Part shown: piece by piece, positions 6,991 to 16,393 of the stretch
Numbering within the stretch: position 1 is the first letter of the stretch
Layout: the number at the start of each line of letters is the position of its first letter
Source of the DNA: Nonlabens sp. YIK11
GTDB lineage: Bacteria; Bacteroidota; Bacteroidia; Flavobacteriales; Flavobacteriaceae
Reading direction: 5' to 3'
Length of the DNA: 64,000 nt
Assembly (NCBI RefSeq): GCF_001413925.1
Contig: NZ_LBMJ01000001.1
Span: 186,001-250,000, forward strand
Position numbers and translations under genes: made by a program
The notes under the pieces: model-generated
Databases searched by the model: none
What the model was told of the DNA's origin: nothing
The model's input: only the letters and a program-made list of their open reading frames with translations

Positions 6991-9543
6991 ATGGGAATAA
7001 AACGACTTCACGCAAAAATAGGCTTAATTGTAACGCTTATTATTTTTTCAGTATCGTGTAGTACGGTCAGAAGAGTTACCGATGGTCGTAAGCTTCTTTT
7101 AGAGAACAACATTATCGTGGATAGCCTAGCTCCCGATGATGACCGTGTGGCAAACCTACCTATACAGCAGCCCAATCAAGGCATAGGGTTTTTCCCTTTA
7201 AGGCTTCACATTTATAATCTCGCCAGACCGCACCGTGATTCCATATACCTTAAATGGATGCAAGAAAATCCCAAACAACTGGAGAGAAGAATTGATTTGT
7301 TATCTGAAAAACAAACCATACAACTGGGTGAAGGGCTGGTTGCCTTTAACCAGTGGTTGAAGCGTACAGGTCAAGCACCGGTTCTGGTGGATGAAAGAAT
7401 AAGTAAAAAATCTTCAGAGCGTCTTAGGTTATGGTATTGGAATCAAGGTTGGTTCAACACAGAAGTCGACGAAGAAACCGTTGATGCCAAAAGAGAAAAG
7501 CGAGCTCGTGTCAATTATTATGTACAACGTCACCAACCGTATATCGTTGACAGCATTAACAGCAAAATTTCTACTCCTGTTATTGACTCTTTATATGAGG
7601 CCCATAAGAACATTAGCTCACTGGAAAAAGGAAGGCAATATTACACAGGAGACATCAATGCAGAGCGTGATAGGCTTTACAAACTGTTCCGTAACAATGG
7701 CGCCATCCATATGGAAAAGGAATTTATCAAATTTGAAGGCGATACCGTTAACACAGATCATAAAGCCAATCTTACCTTAATCATCAGAGATCGCGAAATT
7801 GAAGATGCTGATTCCACGGTACGAATCCCTTTCCAACTACACAAAATAAGTCAGGTTCACATTCTTCCCGATTATCAAAGAGAACAAGACAGTATTGTAC
7901 CAGATACCGTTGATTACAAGGGTTATAAAATCATACGCAACAGCAAATTAAAATACAGCAATCGTGTATTGACAGACGCTGTTTTCTTTGAGCCAGATTT
8001 TATTTATCGAGACCTAGATAGAGACCGCACGTACAAAAGAATAACGGAACTGAATAGCTTCCTCTATCCCAGTATTACCTATGTAGAAGATCCAGCAGAT
8101 TCTACTGGAAACAACCTTATTGCAAACATTTCTCTCACTTCAAAGAAAAAGTACAACCTGGTCTTTGGTACCGAGGCTTCTCATAGTAATATCCAAACCT
8201 TCGGCGTTGGTCTCAACACTTCATTTTTAGTAAGGAATGTATTTAAAGGAAGTGAGTTATTAAGCATCACATTTAGGGGTAACATAGGTGCAAGTTCCAA
8301 CAATGCTACCGGCGATTCTAGGTTTTTTGACCTTCAGGAATTGGGAGCAGATGCCAGTCTTATATTTCCAAGGCTATTCTTTCCACTGGAAACCGATGGA
8401 GTTATTCCTAAATATATGTCTCCTGCCACCAATCTTTCCCTTGGGTTTGTTTCCCAAACCAATATTGGTCTGGACCGGCAAAGCGTGAACGGCGCTTTGA
8501 GCTATCGATGGCAGCAAACTCCTATCAAGAGTACGAGATTTGATTTGATCAACGCCCAGTATGTACGCAATCTGGATCCGCAGGATTTTTTCAATGTTTA
8601 TCGCAGCAGTTATACCAGTCTTAATGATATCGCCATGGATCTCAACATTACAGATCCTACTTATGTAAATGATGAAAATGACCTCACCGTTCCTGAAGGT
8701 ACTAACCAATTCATCAACGATGCGCTGCAAGGAAACTTCAACACCAACGCATCACAGCTAGAGGACATTAGAAATATTAATGAGCGACGTGATCGATTGG
8801 TACAGAATAATTTGATTATCGCGAGTTCCTACAACTGGATAAGAAACAACAAGCAAGGAATTTACGACGAGGACTATTCCAGGTTTAGCGTGCGTCTGGA
8901 AAGTGCAGGTAACCTGATTGCTGGAGTGTCGAGCCTGGTCAACGCAGACCGCAATGAAAATGGGAACAGACGAGTTTTTGGTGTAGAGTTTTCACAATAT
9001 TTGAAGCCCGAAATTGAATACATCAAGCACTGGGAATACGACAATAAAAACGTTTTAGCCATAAAAGCTTTGGGCGGCATCGCCGTTCCCTATGGCAATT
9101 CAGACAACATTCCTTTTATTAGATCCTTTTTTGCCGGTGGTCCCAACGACAATCGTGCCTGGCAAGCGTATGAACTAGGTCCAGGAAGCACTGGTGGGCT
9201 CAACGATTTTAATGTTGCCAATATGAAGCTCGCCTTCAACGCAGAATATAGATTCCAGCTGTTGGGAGCGTTTAAGGGCGCCATTTTTACTGATATTGGA
9301 AACATTTGGAACGTGGCAGACAGTGAGGAAGATCCTCGAGCTGTATTTAATGAGTTTCAGGATCTGGAGAATCTAGCGATAGGGTCAGGATTTGGCGTGC
9401 GATATGACTTCGGTTTTTTTGTACTGCGATTTGATATAGGATTCAAAACATACAATCCAGCGCTATCTAGGGACCGCAGATGGTTTACAGAATATAATTT
9501 TGCCAACTCTGTCCTTAACGTGGGAATCAATTATCCTTTCTAG
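6991..9543 (+). CDS. tamL: BamA/TamA-family outer-membrane lipoprotein (TamL-like)
   Basis: An 850-residue surface protein. The N-terminus is a lipoprotein signal peptide with lipobox IIFSVSC followed by STVRRVTDG, so unlike Gram-negative TamA it should be lipidated. POTRA-like domains occupy roughly residues 100-380 and a 16-strand Omp85 barrel the C-terminal half. The L6-type signature is visible as the FFAGGPNDNRAW segment near residue 710, and the protein ends in INYPF. TamL works with an inner-membrane TamB partner in outer-membrane assembly; tamB is not in the window. The start at 6991 is preferred over the longer frame because it gives the lipobox and follows a promoter element. Confidence 0.85.
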   Translation: MGIKRLHAKIGLIVTLIIFSVSCSTVRRVTDGRKLLLENNIIVDSLAPDDDRVANLPIQQPNQGIGFFPLRLHIYNLARPHRDSIYLKWMQENPKQLERRIDLLSEKQTIQLGEGLVAFNQWLKRTGQAPVLVDERISKKSSERLRLWYWNQGWFNTEVDEETVDAKREKRARVNYYVQRHQPYIVDSINSKISTPVIDSLYEAHKNISSLEKGRQYYTGDINAERDRLYKLFRNNGAIHMEKEFIKFEGDTVNTDHKANLTLIIRDREIEDADSTVRIPFQLHKISQVHILPDYQREQDSIVPDTVDYKGYKIIRNSKLKYSNRVLTDAVFFEPDFIYRDLDRDRTYKRITELNSFLYPSITYVEDPADSTGNNLIANISLTSKKKYNLVFGTEASHSNIQTFGVGLNTSFLVRNVFKGSELLSITFRGNIGASSNNATGDSRFFDLQELGADASLIFPRLFFPLETDGVIPKYMSPATNLSLGFVSQTNIGLDRQSVNGALSYRWQQTPIKSTRFDLINAQYVRNLDPQDFFNVYRSSYTSLNDIAMDLNITDPTYVNDENDLTVPEGTNQFINDALQGNFNTNASQLEDIRNINERRDRLVQNNLIIASSYNWIRNNKQGIYDEDYSRFSVRLESAGNLIAGVSSLVNADRNENGNRRVFGVEFSQYLKPEIEYIKHWEYDNKNVLAIKALGGIAVPYGNSDNIPFIRSFFAGGPNDNRAWQAYELGPGSTGGLNDFNVANMKLAFNAEYRFQLLGAFKGAIFTDIGNIWNVADSEEDPRAVFNEFQDLENLAIGSGFGVRYDFGFFVLRFDIGFKTYNPALSRDRRWFTEYNFANSVLNVGINYPF

Positions 9544-9574
9544 TTGCGAATATTCGCAGCTTTTATAATTTGCT

Positions 9575-9582
9575 TACTTTTG
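9575..9582 (+). promoter_or_regulatory. Promoter element for fbaA
   Basis: TACTTTTG, 20 nt before the fbaA ATG, fits TAnnTTTG. It also rules out the longer TTG start at 9570. Confidence 0.65.
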
Positions 9583-9602
9583 TTAGTCCAAGAAATAAAA
9601 CT

Positions 9603-10670
9603 ATGAGCCACAACATCAAACCAGGCGTTGCCACGGGCAACCAAGTTCAAGAAATATTCAATCATGCAAAAGCAAATGGCTATGCATTACCAGCGGTAAA
9701 TGTGATAGGATCCAGCTCTGTAAACGCGGTTTTGGAAACTGCTGCAGAACTTAAGTCACCCGTAATCATACAATACTCCAACGGTGGTTCTGTATTTAAC
9801 GCCGGTAAAGGCTTGAGCAACGAGAACCAGCGTGCGGCCATCTTGGGTGGTATTGCCGGTGCTAAGCATGTACACGAACTTGCAGAGGCTTACGGCGCAA
9901 CGGTAATTCTACACACAGACCACTGTGCAAAGAATTTATTGCCATGGATTGATGGTTTGCTGGATGCTAGTGAGGCACGCTTTCGCGAAAGCGGAAAAAG
10001 TTTATACTCCTCGCACATGTTAGACCTAAGTGAAGAGCCACTGGAAGAGAACATTGAGATTTGTAAAAGATACCTAGAGCGCATGTCAAAAATGGACATG
10101 ACTCTTGAAATTGAGTTAGGTATTACCGGTGGTGAAGAAGATGGTGTTGATAACAGCGATGTTGACGAGTCAAAATTATATACCCAACCAGAAGAAGTCG
10201 CTTATGCTTATGAAGAGCTAAGCAAAGTGAGTGATAAATTCACGGTGGCAGCAGCCTTTGGTAACGTTCATGGAGTTTACAAGCCAGGTAACGTAAAGCT
10301 CACTCCTAAAATCTTGAAGAACTCTCAAGAATACATCACCAAAAAATATGGTGTGGAGCACAACCACATTGACTTTGTATTTCACGGTGGTTCTGGTTCT
10401 ACTGTAGAAGAAATACGTGAAGCGATAGGCTATGGTGTGGTTAAAATGAACATTGATACAGATCTTCAATGGGCATTTGCTGACGGCATCAAAAAATATA
10501 TGGACAGCAACGACGACTTCCTAAAATCACAAATAGGAAATTCAACAGGTCCAGATTCCCCTAACAAGAAATATTACGATCCACGCAAATGGTTGCGTGT
10601 AGGAGAAGAGTCTTTCAAAGAGCGATTGAAAAAAGCCTTTGAAGATTTAAATAATGTGGGAACACTTTAA
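9603..10670 (+). CDS. fbaA: Fructose-bisphosphate aldolase, class II
   Basis: A 355-residue zinc-dependent aldolase of glycolysis and gluconeogenesis. The metal-ligand segment VILHTDHCAKNLLPWIDG near residue 105 and the VFHGGSGST phosphate-binding loop are intact, as is the C-terminal NMDT-like MNIDTDLQWAF. The residues RFRES at 126-130 are encoded by a perfect copy of the GCTTTCGCGAAAGC palindrome (9979-9992); this surface helix is variable among homologues, and its length looks unchanged. A strong hairpin follows the gene. It is monocistronic by its own promoter and that hairpin. Confidence 0.97.
   Translation: MSHNIKPGVATGNQVQEIFNHAKANGYALPAVNVIGSSSVNAVLETAAELKSPVIIQYSNGGSVFNAGKGLSNENQRAAILGGIAGAKHVHELAEAYGATVILHTDHCAKNLLPWIDGLLDASEARFRESGKSLYSSHMLDLSEEPLEENIEICKRYLERMSKMDMTLEIELGITGGEEDGVDNSDVDESKLYTQPEEVAYAYEELSKVSDKFTVAAAFGNVHGVYKPGNVKLTPKILKNSQEYITKKYGVEHNHIDFVFHGGSGSTVEEIREAIGYGVVKMNIDTDLQWAFADGIKKYMDSNDDFLKSQIGNSTGPDSPNKKYYDPRKWLRVGEESFKERLKKAFEDLNNVGTL
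9979..9992. repeat. GCTTTCGCGAAAGC palindrome, copy 2 (inside fbaA)
   Basis: A perfect copy within the fbaA coding region, read in frame as R-F-R-E-S. Confidence 0.95.
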
Positions 10671-10691
10671 GAAGAAACAAGAGTAAAAATG

Positions 10692-10723
10692 GAGTAGCGC
10701 AAGCATTAATAGTTGCGCTACTC
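10692..10723 (+). terminator. Hairpin between fbaA and accD
   Basis: The perfect 11-bp arms GAGTAGCGCAA and TTGCGCTACTC flank a 10-nt loop. The tail TATATTTTAC is T-rich rather than a clean T run, so it may be a terminator or a partial attenuator. Confidence 0.65.
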
Positions 10724-10754
10724 TATATTTTACTTCTAACTCATTACAATTCAT

Positions 10755-11615
10755 ATGGCTTGGTTTAAAAGAGAGAAAAAGGGAATTACTACACCTACTG
10801 AGGCTAAGAAAGACACGCCTAAAGGTTTATGGTATAAGTCACCTACCGGTAAAATCATAGATTCTGAACAGCTTAAAAATAACTTTTATGTGAGTCCAGA
10901 AGATGGATACCATGTTAGAATAGGCAGTAAGGAATATTTTGAAATCCTTTTTGACAACAACCAGTTCAAAGAGCTCAACCCTAACATCACCTCAAAAGAT
11001 CCATTGAAGTTTACCGATACTAAAAAGTATACGGACAGACTTGACGCTGCCCAGTCCAAGACAGGATTGAAAGATGCAGTACGTACGGCCGTAGGTAAAT
11101 CAAACGGTCATGATCTTGTGGTGGCTTGTATGGACTTTGCTTTTATTGGTGGATCCATGGGAAGCGTGGTAGGAGAAAAAATAGCTCGAGCTGCAGACCA
11201 TTCGCTTAAAAACAATATCCCATTTATGATCATCTCTAAATCTGGAGGTGCTCGTATGATGGAGGCAGCATTGTCATTGATGCAACTGGCTAAAACCAGC
11301 GCAAAACTCGCTCAGCTTTCTGATGCTGGCATACCATACATTTCATTGTGTACTGATCCAACTACTGGTGGTACAACAGCATCTTTTGCGATGTTGGGTG
11401 ACATAAACATAGGTGAACCTGGCGCATTGATTGCTTTTGCTGGACCACGTGTCGTGCGTGACACTACCGGTAAGGAATTGCCAGAAGGTTTTCAGACAGC
11501 AGAGTTCCTTTTGGAAAAAGGCTTCCTAGACTTTATCGTGCCACGTCCACAGTTAAAGAAAAAAGTAAATCAATATCTAGACTTGATCTTGAACCGAGAG
11601 ATTAAGGTGGCTTAG
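10755..11615 (+). CDS. accD: Acetyl-CoA carboxylase carboxyltransferase subunit beta
   Basis: A 286-residue subunit of the carboxyltransferase that makes malonyl-CoA for fatty-acid synthesis. The crotonase-fold core is complete ([63 protein letters not shown]). The N-terminal zinc ribbon is recognisable in outline ([29 protein letters not shown]), but the usual four cysteines are replaced by S29, a gap or T31, S47 and D50; the first cysteine in the protein is C125. I recall the same loss in other flavobacterial AccD proteins. The alpha subunit gene is not in the window. Confidence 0.95.
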   Translation: MAWFKREKKGITTPTEAKKDTPKGLWYKSPTGKIIDSEQLKNNFYVSPEDGYHVRIGSKEYFEILFDNNQFKELNPNITSKDPLKFTDTKKYTDRLDAAQSKTGLKDAVRTAVGKSNGHDLVVACMDFAFIGGSMGSVVGEKIARAADHSLKNNIPFMIISKSGGARMMEAALSLMQLAKTSAKLAQLSDAGIPYISLCTDPTTGGTTASFAMLGDINIGEPGALIAFAGPRVVRDTTGKELPEGFQTAEFLLEKGFLDFIVPRPQLKKKVNQYLDLILNREIKVA

Positions 11616-11746
11616 AGAGGTTTTTAGTCGCAGCTTGCAGAAAGATGTGAAATCATTCTTATGAATTAAAAGTCACTACTGTCTTACAACGGTTGACTTA
11701 TCTTAAGTTTGATTTTCTTTTTCGGTTAACTTTTATTTTTTAAACG

Positions 11747-11754
11747 TATCTTTG
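11747..11754 (+). promoter_or_regulatory. Promoter element for rpsO
   Basis: TATCTTTG, matching TAnnTTTG, gives a leader of about 75 nt before the rpsO ATG. Confidence 0.7.
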
Positions 11755-11764
11755 CAGCCGCTAA

Positions 11765-11800
11765 GAGAATGAATCTCAAGGCATCGTCAGATCGACTGAC
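11765..11800 (+). promoter_or_regulatory. Structured rpsO leader (two small hairpins)
   Basis: The leader contains GAGA-ATGAA-TCTC (11765-11777) and GTCAG-ATCGA-CTGAC (11786-11800), each a perfect short stem with a 5-nt loop. S15 often represses its own mRNA by binding leader structures that mimic its rRNA site; this arrangement is compatible but unproven. Confidence 0.4.
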
Positions 11801-11833
11801 ATACATAATATTCATTATTCAAATAATTTTGGC

Positions 11834-12103
11834 ATGTATTTAGCACCAGAAAAAAAAGCTGAAATCTTCTCAAAGTACGGGAAATCAGCAAACGATACCG
11901 GTAACACAGACGCGCAAATCGCATTGTTTACCTACCGTATCAACCACTTGACAGAACACCTTAAGAACAACCGCCACGACTACAACACAGAGCGTAGCCT
12001 TGTGAAACTCGTAGGAAAGCGTCGCTCTCTTCTTGATTACAAAATGAAGAAAGACATTGTTGCTTATCGTGAGTTGATTAAGGAACTAGGTATTAGAAAG
12101 TAA
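11834..12103 (+). CDS. rpsO: 30S ribosomal protein S15
   Basis: An 89-residue small-subunit protein that binds 16S rRNA helix junctions early in assembly. The length is typical and the conserved core is present (GNTDAQIALFTYRINHLTEHLKNN, LVKLVGKRRSLLDY). It is followed by a strong terminator and then pnp, the same gene order as in many bacteria. Confidence 0.98.
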   Translation: MYLAPEKKAEIFSKYGKSANDTGNTDAQIALFTYRINHLTEHLKNNRHDYNTERSLVKLVGKRRSLLDYKMKKDIVAYRELIKELGIRK

Positions 12104-12109
12104 TGAACT

Positions 12110-12133
12110 GGGGACTGCGTGTCCCCTTTTTTA
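12110..12133 (+). terminator. Terminator after rpsO
   Basis: The stem GGGGAC / GTCCCC with loop TGCGT is followed by a run of T residues; it starts 7 nt after the rpsO stop codon. Confidence 0.9.
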
Positions 12134-12163
12134 TTTTATATCGCAGCAGTTCATGCTGTTTAC

Positions 12164-12177
12164 GCTTTCGCGAAAGC
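12164..12177. repeat. GCTTTCGCGAAAGC palindrome, copy 3
   Basis: Between the rpsO terminator and pnp, extended to TACGCTTTCGCGAAAGCGTA (a 20-bp perfect palindrome). It lies about 100 nt upstream of the pnp ATG. Confidence 0.95.
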
Positions 12178-12277
12178 GTAATAAAAATAATTATCGCGAC
12201 ATAACAAAAGCTGGTTTCTCAGTAAGTAAACGCCTTCTCACCACACACAACTTGAGATTAACGTTTAACAAAACAAA

Positions 12278-14524
12278 ATGAAACCACAAGTTTTTAAACA
12301 AGTGATCAAGATGGCCAATGGGCCAGATATCACTATTGAAACTGGAGCGCTTGCAAAACAAGCACATGGATCTGTTGTGATCACATGTGGTAAAGCAATG
12401 CTTCTAGGAACTGTAGTGTCCAGCTACAAATCTACTGGACTAGATTTCCTTCCACTTACCGTAGACTACCGTGAGAAATTTGCCGCAGCTGGTAAATATC
12501 CAGGTGGATTCTTTAAACGTGAAGCACGTCCCAACGATGGTGAGGTTCTTACCATGCGTCTTGTAGACCGTGTATTGCGCCCATTGTTTCCTAAGGATTA
12601 CCATGCAGAGGTACAGGTAATGATCCAACTCATGTCTCATGACGATGAGGTAATGCCAGATGCTATGGCAGGACTTGCGGCTAGTGCTGCAATTCAGCTT
12701 TCTGACCTTCCTTTTGAATGTCCCATTTCTGAAGTACGTGTGGCACGTGTTGATGGCGAGTTCGTGATCAACCCAAGCTATGCCCAACTAGAAGTAGCAG
12801 ATCTTGAAATGATGATAGGTGCGAGCGCAGACAGCGTGATGATGGTAGAAGGTGAAATGGAAGAGATCTCTGAAGAAGATATGATCGCTGCCATTAAAGC
12901 CGCTCATGAAGCTATTAAAGACCAATGTGCTGCCCAAGTTGCCCTTGCTGAGCAAGTAGGCAAAAAAGAAGTACGTGAGTACGAAGGTGAGCGCGAGGAT
13001 GCAGATATCGAGGCTAAAGTAGCAGAACTTGCCTACCAAAAAGTCTATGATGTTGCAAAACTGGGAAGTGCTAAGCACGAGCGTAGCGCGGCCTTTAGCG
13101 AGATCAAGGAAGAAATCAAGGCTCAATTCTCAGAAGAAGATCAAGAAGCAAACGGCGATTTGATCTCTAAGTATTTCAATAAGACCCACAAGAAAGCAGT
13201 ACGTGATGTATTATTGAATGAAGGTATTCGTCTAGATGGTCGTAAGACGACAGACATACGTGATATCTGGTGTGAGGTAGATTACCTTCCATCTACTCAC
13301 GGTAGTGCGATATTCTCTCGTGGAGAAACACAAGCTCTAGCCACAGTAACACTGGGAACTTCAAGAGATGCCAATATTATTGATATGGCTTCGCAAGAAG
13401 GTGAAGAGCGTTTCTACTTACACTACAATTTCCCACCATTCTCTACTGGAGAAGCTCGTCCACTACGTGGAACTTCCCGTCGTGAGATAGGACACGGTAA
13501 CTTGGCGCAACGTGCCTTGAAAAGAATGCTTCCATCAGATCTACCTTATACGGTAAGAGTGGTGTCAGAAGTTTTGGAATCTAACGGTTCTTCTTCTATG
13601 GCAACGGTTTGTGCTGGCACCATGGCATTGATGGACGCTGGTCTACCTATGAAGAAACCAGTTTCTGGTATTGCCATGGGATTGATTACAGAAGGTGATA
13701 AATATGCGGTATTGTCTGACATCCTTGGTGATGAAGATCACTTGGGTGACATGGACTTTAAAGTTACTGGTACTGCAGACGGTATCACGGCATGTCAAAT
13801 GGATATTAAGGTAAAAGGACTTTCCTATGAAATCCTAACCAATGCACTGATGCAAGCTAAAGAAGGCCGTATGCACATTCTAGGAAAGCTGACTGACACG
13901 ATTGCCGCTCCTGCTGCGGATGTGAAGCCACACGCTCCTAAGATGGAATCTATGGAGATTGAAGGTAAGTACATTGGTGCTGTGATAGGACCTGGTGGAA
14001 AAGTAATTCAAGAATTACAGAAAGAAACCGATACGGTGATCAACATCAAGGAAGAAAATGAGATGGGTATTATCGAGATCGCTGGTACAGACCGTGCCAA
14101 GATCGAGGACGCTCTTGAGCGTATCCAGAACATCATCTTTGAACCAACAGTTGGCGAGACGTACCATGTAAAAGTGGTGAAGATGTTAGACTTTGGTGCT
14201 GTGGTAGAATTCAAGCCTGGTAAAGAAACGTTACTTCATGTGAGTGAGTTTGATTACAAGCGTATTGAAGATCCTTCTACGGTACTTAAAGTAGGTGATA
14301 CTCTAGATGTAAAATACATGGGTGTTGATCCACGTACTAAGAAGCAAAAAGTTTCCCGTAAGGAAACATTACCTAAACCAGAAGGCTGGACAGAACGTCC
14401 ACCACGCAAACGTGACGACAGTCGCGGTGGCCGTGATGATCGCCGTAGTGGTGGCCGTCGCGATGACCGTAGATCTAACGATCGTCCACGTCGCAGCAAT
14501 GATGACAACAGCTCTGACGAGTAA
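12278..14524 (+). CDS. pnp: Polyribonucleotide nucleotidyltransferase (PNPase)
   Basis: A 748-residue phosphorolytic 3'-5' exoribonuclease of the degradosome type. Two RNase PH domains surround an alpha-helical linker (the catalytic second PH domain includes [23 protein letters not shown] and ends near [16 protein letters not shown]). The KH domain ([15 protein letters not shown], near residue 565) and S1 domain ([14 protein letters not shown]) follow. A low-complexity Arg/Asp/Ser-rich tail from about residue 708 (RDDRR and RRSND repeats) adds a basic-acidic disordered extension, common in Bacteroidota RNA-binding proteins. Confidence 0.98.
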   Translation: MKPQVFKQVIKMANGPDITIETGALAKQAHGSVVITCGKAMLLGTVVSSYKSTGLDFLPLTVDYREKFAAAGKYPGGFFKREARPNDGEVLTMRLVDRVLRPLFPKDYHAEVQVMIQLMSHDDEVMPDAMAGLAASAAIQLSDLPFECPISEVRVARVDGEFVINPSYAQLEVADLEMMIGASADSVMMVEGEMEEISEEDMIAAIKAAHEAIKDQCAAQVALAEQVGKKEVREYEGEREDADIEAKVAELAYQKVYDVAKLGSAKHERSAAFSEIKEEIKAQFSEEDQEANGDLISKYFNKTHKKAVRDVLLNEGIRLDGRKTTDIRDIWCEVDYLPSTHGSAIFSRGETQALATVTLGTSRDANIIDMASQEGEERFYLHYNFPPFSTGEARPLRGTSRREIGHGNLAQRALKRMLPSDLPYTVRVVSEVLESNGSSSMATVCAGTMALMDAGLPMKKPVSGIAMGLITEGDKYAVLSDILGDEDHLGDMDFKVTGTADGITACQMDIKVKGLSYEILTNALMQAKEGRMHILGKLTDTIAAPAADVKPHAPKMESMEIEGKYIGAVIGPGGKVIQELQKETDTVINIKEENEMGIIEIAGTDRAKIEDALERIQNIIFEPTVGETYHVKVVKMLDFGAVVEFKPGKETLLHVSEFDYKRIEDPSTVLKVGDTLDVKYMGVDPRTKKQKVSRKETLPKPEGWTERPPRKRDDSRGGRDDRRSGGRRDDRRSNDRPRRSNDDNSSDE

Positions 14525-14535
14525 ATAAACCAATT

Positions 14536-14565
14536 GTCACTCTGAATTTATTTCAGAGTCTATGA
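14536..14565. repeat. CTCTGAATTTATTTCAGAG dyad
   Basis: A palindrome (CTCTGAA-TTTA-TTCAGAG with flanking GTCA/TGAC) just after pnp. In layout it resembles the TCCTGAAACAAGTTCAGGA family, but the sequence differs. Confidence 0.5.
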
Positions 14566-14585
14566 CAGTTGATTATTCAAACGCA

Positions 14586-14618
14586 AAACCGCCGCTAGAA
14601 GTTCTAGCGGCGGTTTTT
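14586..14618 (+). terminator. Terminator after pnp
   Basis: The long perfect stem AACCGCCGCTAGAA / TTCTAGCGGCGGTT runs into seven T residues. Confidence 0.92.
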
Positions 14619-14684
14619 TTATTGGTGGTTTTTAGCTGTCTTGAAATGAACTCCATCCAAGGCGGGTTTGTAAAGTAATCGCTC

Positions 14685-14692
14685 TAATTTTG
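14685..14692 (+). promoter_or_regulatory. Promoter element for mscS-like gene
   Basis: TAATTTTG, 16 nt before the ATG at 14708, fits TAnnTTTG. Confidence 0.55.
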
Positions 14693-14707
14693 CCATAAAT
14701 TTTGAAG

Positions 14708-15967
14708 ATGATGATAGAATATAGAAGATTCATTTATGACTGGCTCACAGAAGACCTAGGTTGGGAAAAAAGCCTGGCAGAATTGGGTAACATTCTGGTG
14801 TTAGGATTATTATTTACCATTGTTCTATTTGCGATTTATTGGGTCACTAGACGGGCCATCATTACAGCATTCAAAGTCTTTTCAAAACGCACCGAAACTC
14901 AGTTTGATGATCTCTTGGTCAAACACGGCGCACCTCGCCTGGCCTCTTTGGTGATTCCTGTCGTTTTATTAAATAGAAGCATTCCTTACCTATTTTTTGA
15001 TTACCCAAGGTTGGAAAGTGGTTTTCAAACCTTATTGTGGGTCATTTTTGTATTCTTAATCATTTTCATTTTCAGGAGCGTTTTACGTACCGTCAACGAG
15101 TTTTTAAAACTCACTGTCCGATTCAGAGATAAACCTATAGACAGTTACATTCAGGTGATTATGTTAGTGCTTTGGGTACTGGCTTTTGCTTCAATATTAG
15201 CAATCGTGGCCAATATTGAGTTTATCAAGTTTTTCACGACGCTAGGTGCAGCATCGGCGATTTTACTGTTGATTTTTAAGGACACGATTCTGGGTTTTGT
15301 GGCTAGTATTCAAGTTTCCATCAATGATACGGTACGTATAGGTGACTGGATCACGATGGAAAAATATGGTGCCGATGGTGAGGTGTTGCAAATCAATCTC
15401 TCTACGGTCATGGTGCAAAACTTTGACAATACGATTACCAACTTACCAACTTATGCGCTCATCTCTGATGCCTATAAAAACTGGCGTGGTATGACTGACT
15501 CTGGTGGTAGGCGCATCAAAAGAGCCATCATTATCAAATCAAGGAGCATACGTTATCTAGAAAACAAGGATCTTCAAGAACTACAAAAAATAAGTCTGAT
15601 TACCGATTATCTCAAATCAAAGCAAGAAGAAATAAATACCTTTAACGAGCAGAATGCAATAGACAAAAGCGTCTTGATCAACGGTCGCAACTTGACCAAC
15701 ATAGGCGTTTTTAGAAAGTACCTTCAGGAATATGTGGGCAGCCACTCTGCCATCAATAAGGAAATGATGATCATGATCCGGCAATTGCCGCCTACTTCAC
15801 AAGGCATGCCATTAGAGATCTATGCCTTTAGCAGTGATAAACGCTGGGCTAACTATGAGTATATCATTGCAGATATTTTTGATCATGCCATGGCAGCTGT
15901 TCCCTATTTTGATCTGGAAATTTTTGAGTTTGATACTCATTTCACATCCTTGAATGCAGATTCATGA
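14708..15967 (+). CDS. MscS-family mechanosensitive ion channel
   Basis: A 419-residue membrane protein. Four hydrophobic segments occupy the first 200 residues; the last, IKFFTTLGAASAILLLIFKDTILGFVASI, is the pore-lining TM3-like helix, followed by the MscS beta domain (IQVSINDTVRIGDWITMEKYGADGEVLQINLSTV). The cytoplasmic C-terminal part is longer than in MscS of E. coli and resembles the YbdG/MscM type. It should open under membrane tension during osmotic downshock. The start is taken as the first ATG after the promoter; an upstream TTG would add two codons. Confidence 0.9.
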   Translation: MMIEYRRFIYDWLTEDLGWEKSLAELGNILVLGLLFTIVLFAIYWVTRRAIITAFKVFSKRTETQFDDLLVKHGAPRLASLVIPVVLLNRSIPYLFFDYPRLESGFQTLLWVIFVFLIIFIFRSVLRTVNEFLKLTVRFRDKPIDSYIQVIMLVLWVLAFASILAIVANIEFIKFFTTLGAASAILLLIFKDTILGFVASIQVSINDTVRIGDWITMEKYGADGEVLQINLSTVMVQNFDNTITNLPTYALISDAYKNWRGMTDSGGRRIKRAIIIKSRSIRYLENKDLQELQKISLITDYLKSKQEEINTFNEQNAIDKSVLINGRNLTNIGVFRKYLQEYVGSHSAINKEMMIMIRQLPPTSQGMPLEIYAFSSDKRWANYEYIIADIFDHAMAAVPYFDLEIFEFDTHFTSLNADS

Positions 15968-15991
15968 TTGAGTAATGATGAGTTTTTGTTC

Positions 15992-16005
15992 GCTTTCGCG
16001 AAAGC
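15992..16005. repeat. GCTTTCGCGAAAGC palindrome, copy 4
   Basis: In the 58-bp convergent gap between the MscS gene and a small membrane protein; flanked as TTCGCTTTCGCGAAAGCGAA. Confidence 0.95.
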
Positions 16006-16025
16006 GAACTCTCTTTCCAATCTTT

Positions 16026-16307
16026 TTAAAAGTGTAAATACCACCAGTAACCCACGAAACCTGTTACTATAAGTGTGGTCACTATCCTGAAGAGCAAAAG
16101 TTTGCGATGTCCCAATTTGTAGACTTCCTTAATTCGTAATAAGTCCACGACAATGAGCAAAATACCCAAAATGAGGTAAATCCATTTTTGAGTTTGGAAC
16201 GGGAACGTATCCTTGAGTACAAAAAATATCAGGATGATGAGCAAAATTACCATGGAGGCAATGTTCAACTGGTTGATGCGGGATCTGGATGCTGGTCTAG
16301 AGCTCAT
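16026..16307 (-). CDS. Small hypothetical membrane protein
   Basis: A 93-residue protein with no family I recognise. It has a short basic N-terminus (SSRPASRSR) and three hydrophobic segments: about residues 16-34, 40-56 and 70-88. The start is ATG at 16307. It lies between convergent mscS and divergent rpe. A real gene is likely given the continuous transmembrane pattern, but no function can be inferred. Confidence 0.6.
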   Translation of the reverse strand: MSSRPASRSRINQLNIASMVILLIILIFFVLKDTFPFQTQKWIYLILGILLIVVDLLRIKEVYKLGHRKLLLFRIVTTLIVTGFVGYWWYLHF

Positions 16308-16367
16308 GGAATAAATTTAATCCAAAAATTACAAGGACAGAATTCGGTAGAGGCCTTTTCAAAATTT

Positions 16368-16375
16368 TATCTTTG
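16368..16375 (+). promoter_or_regulatory. Promoter element for rpe
   Basis: TATCTTTG, 18 nt before the rpe ATG at 16394; it shows the upstream TTG at 16373 is not the start. Confidence 0.7.
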
Positions 16376-16393
16376 CAAAAAACACACCTCATC

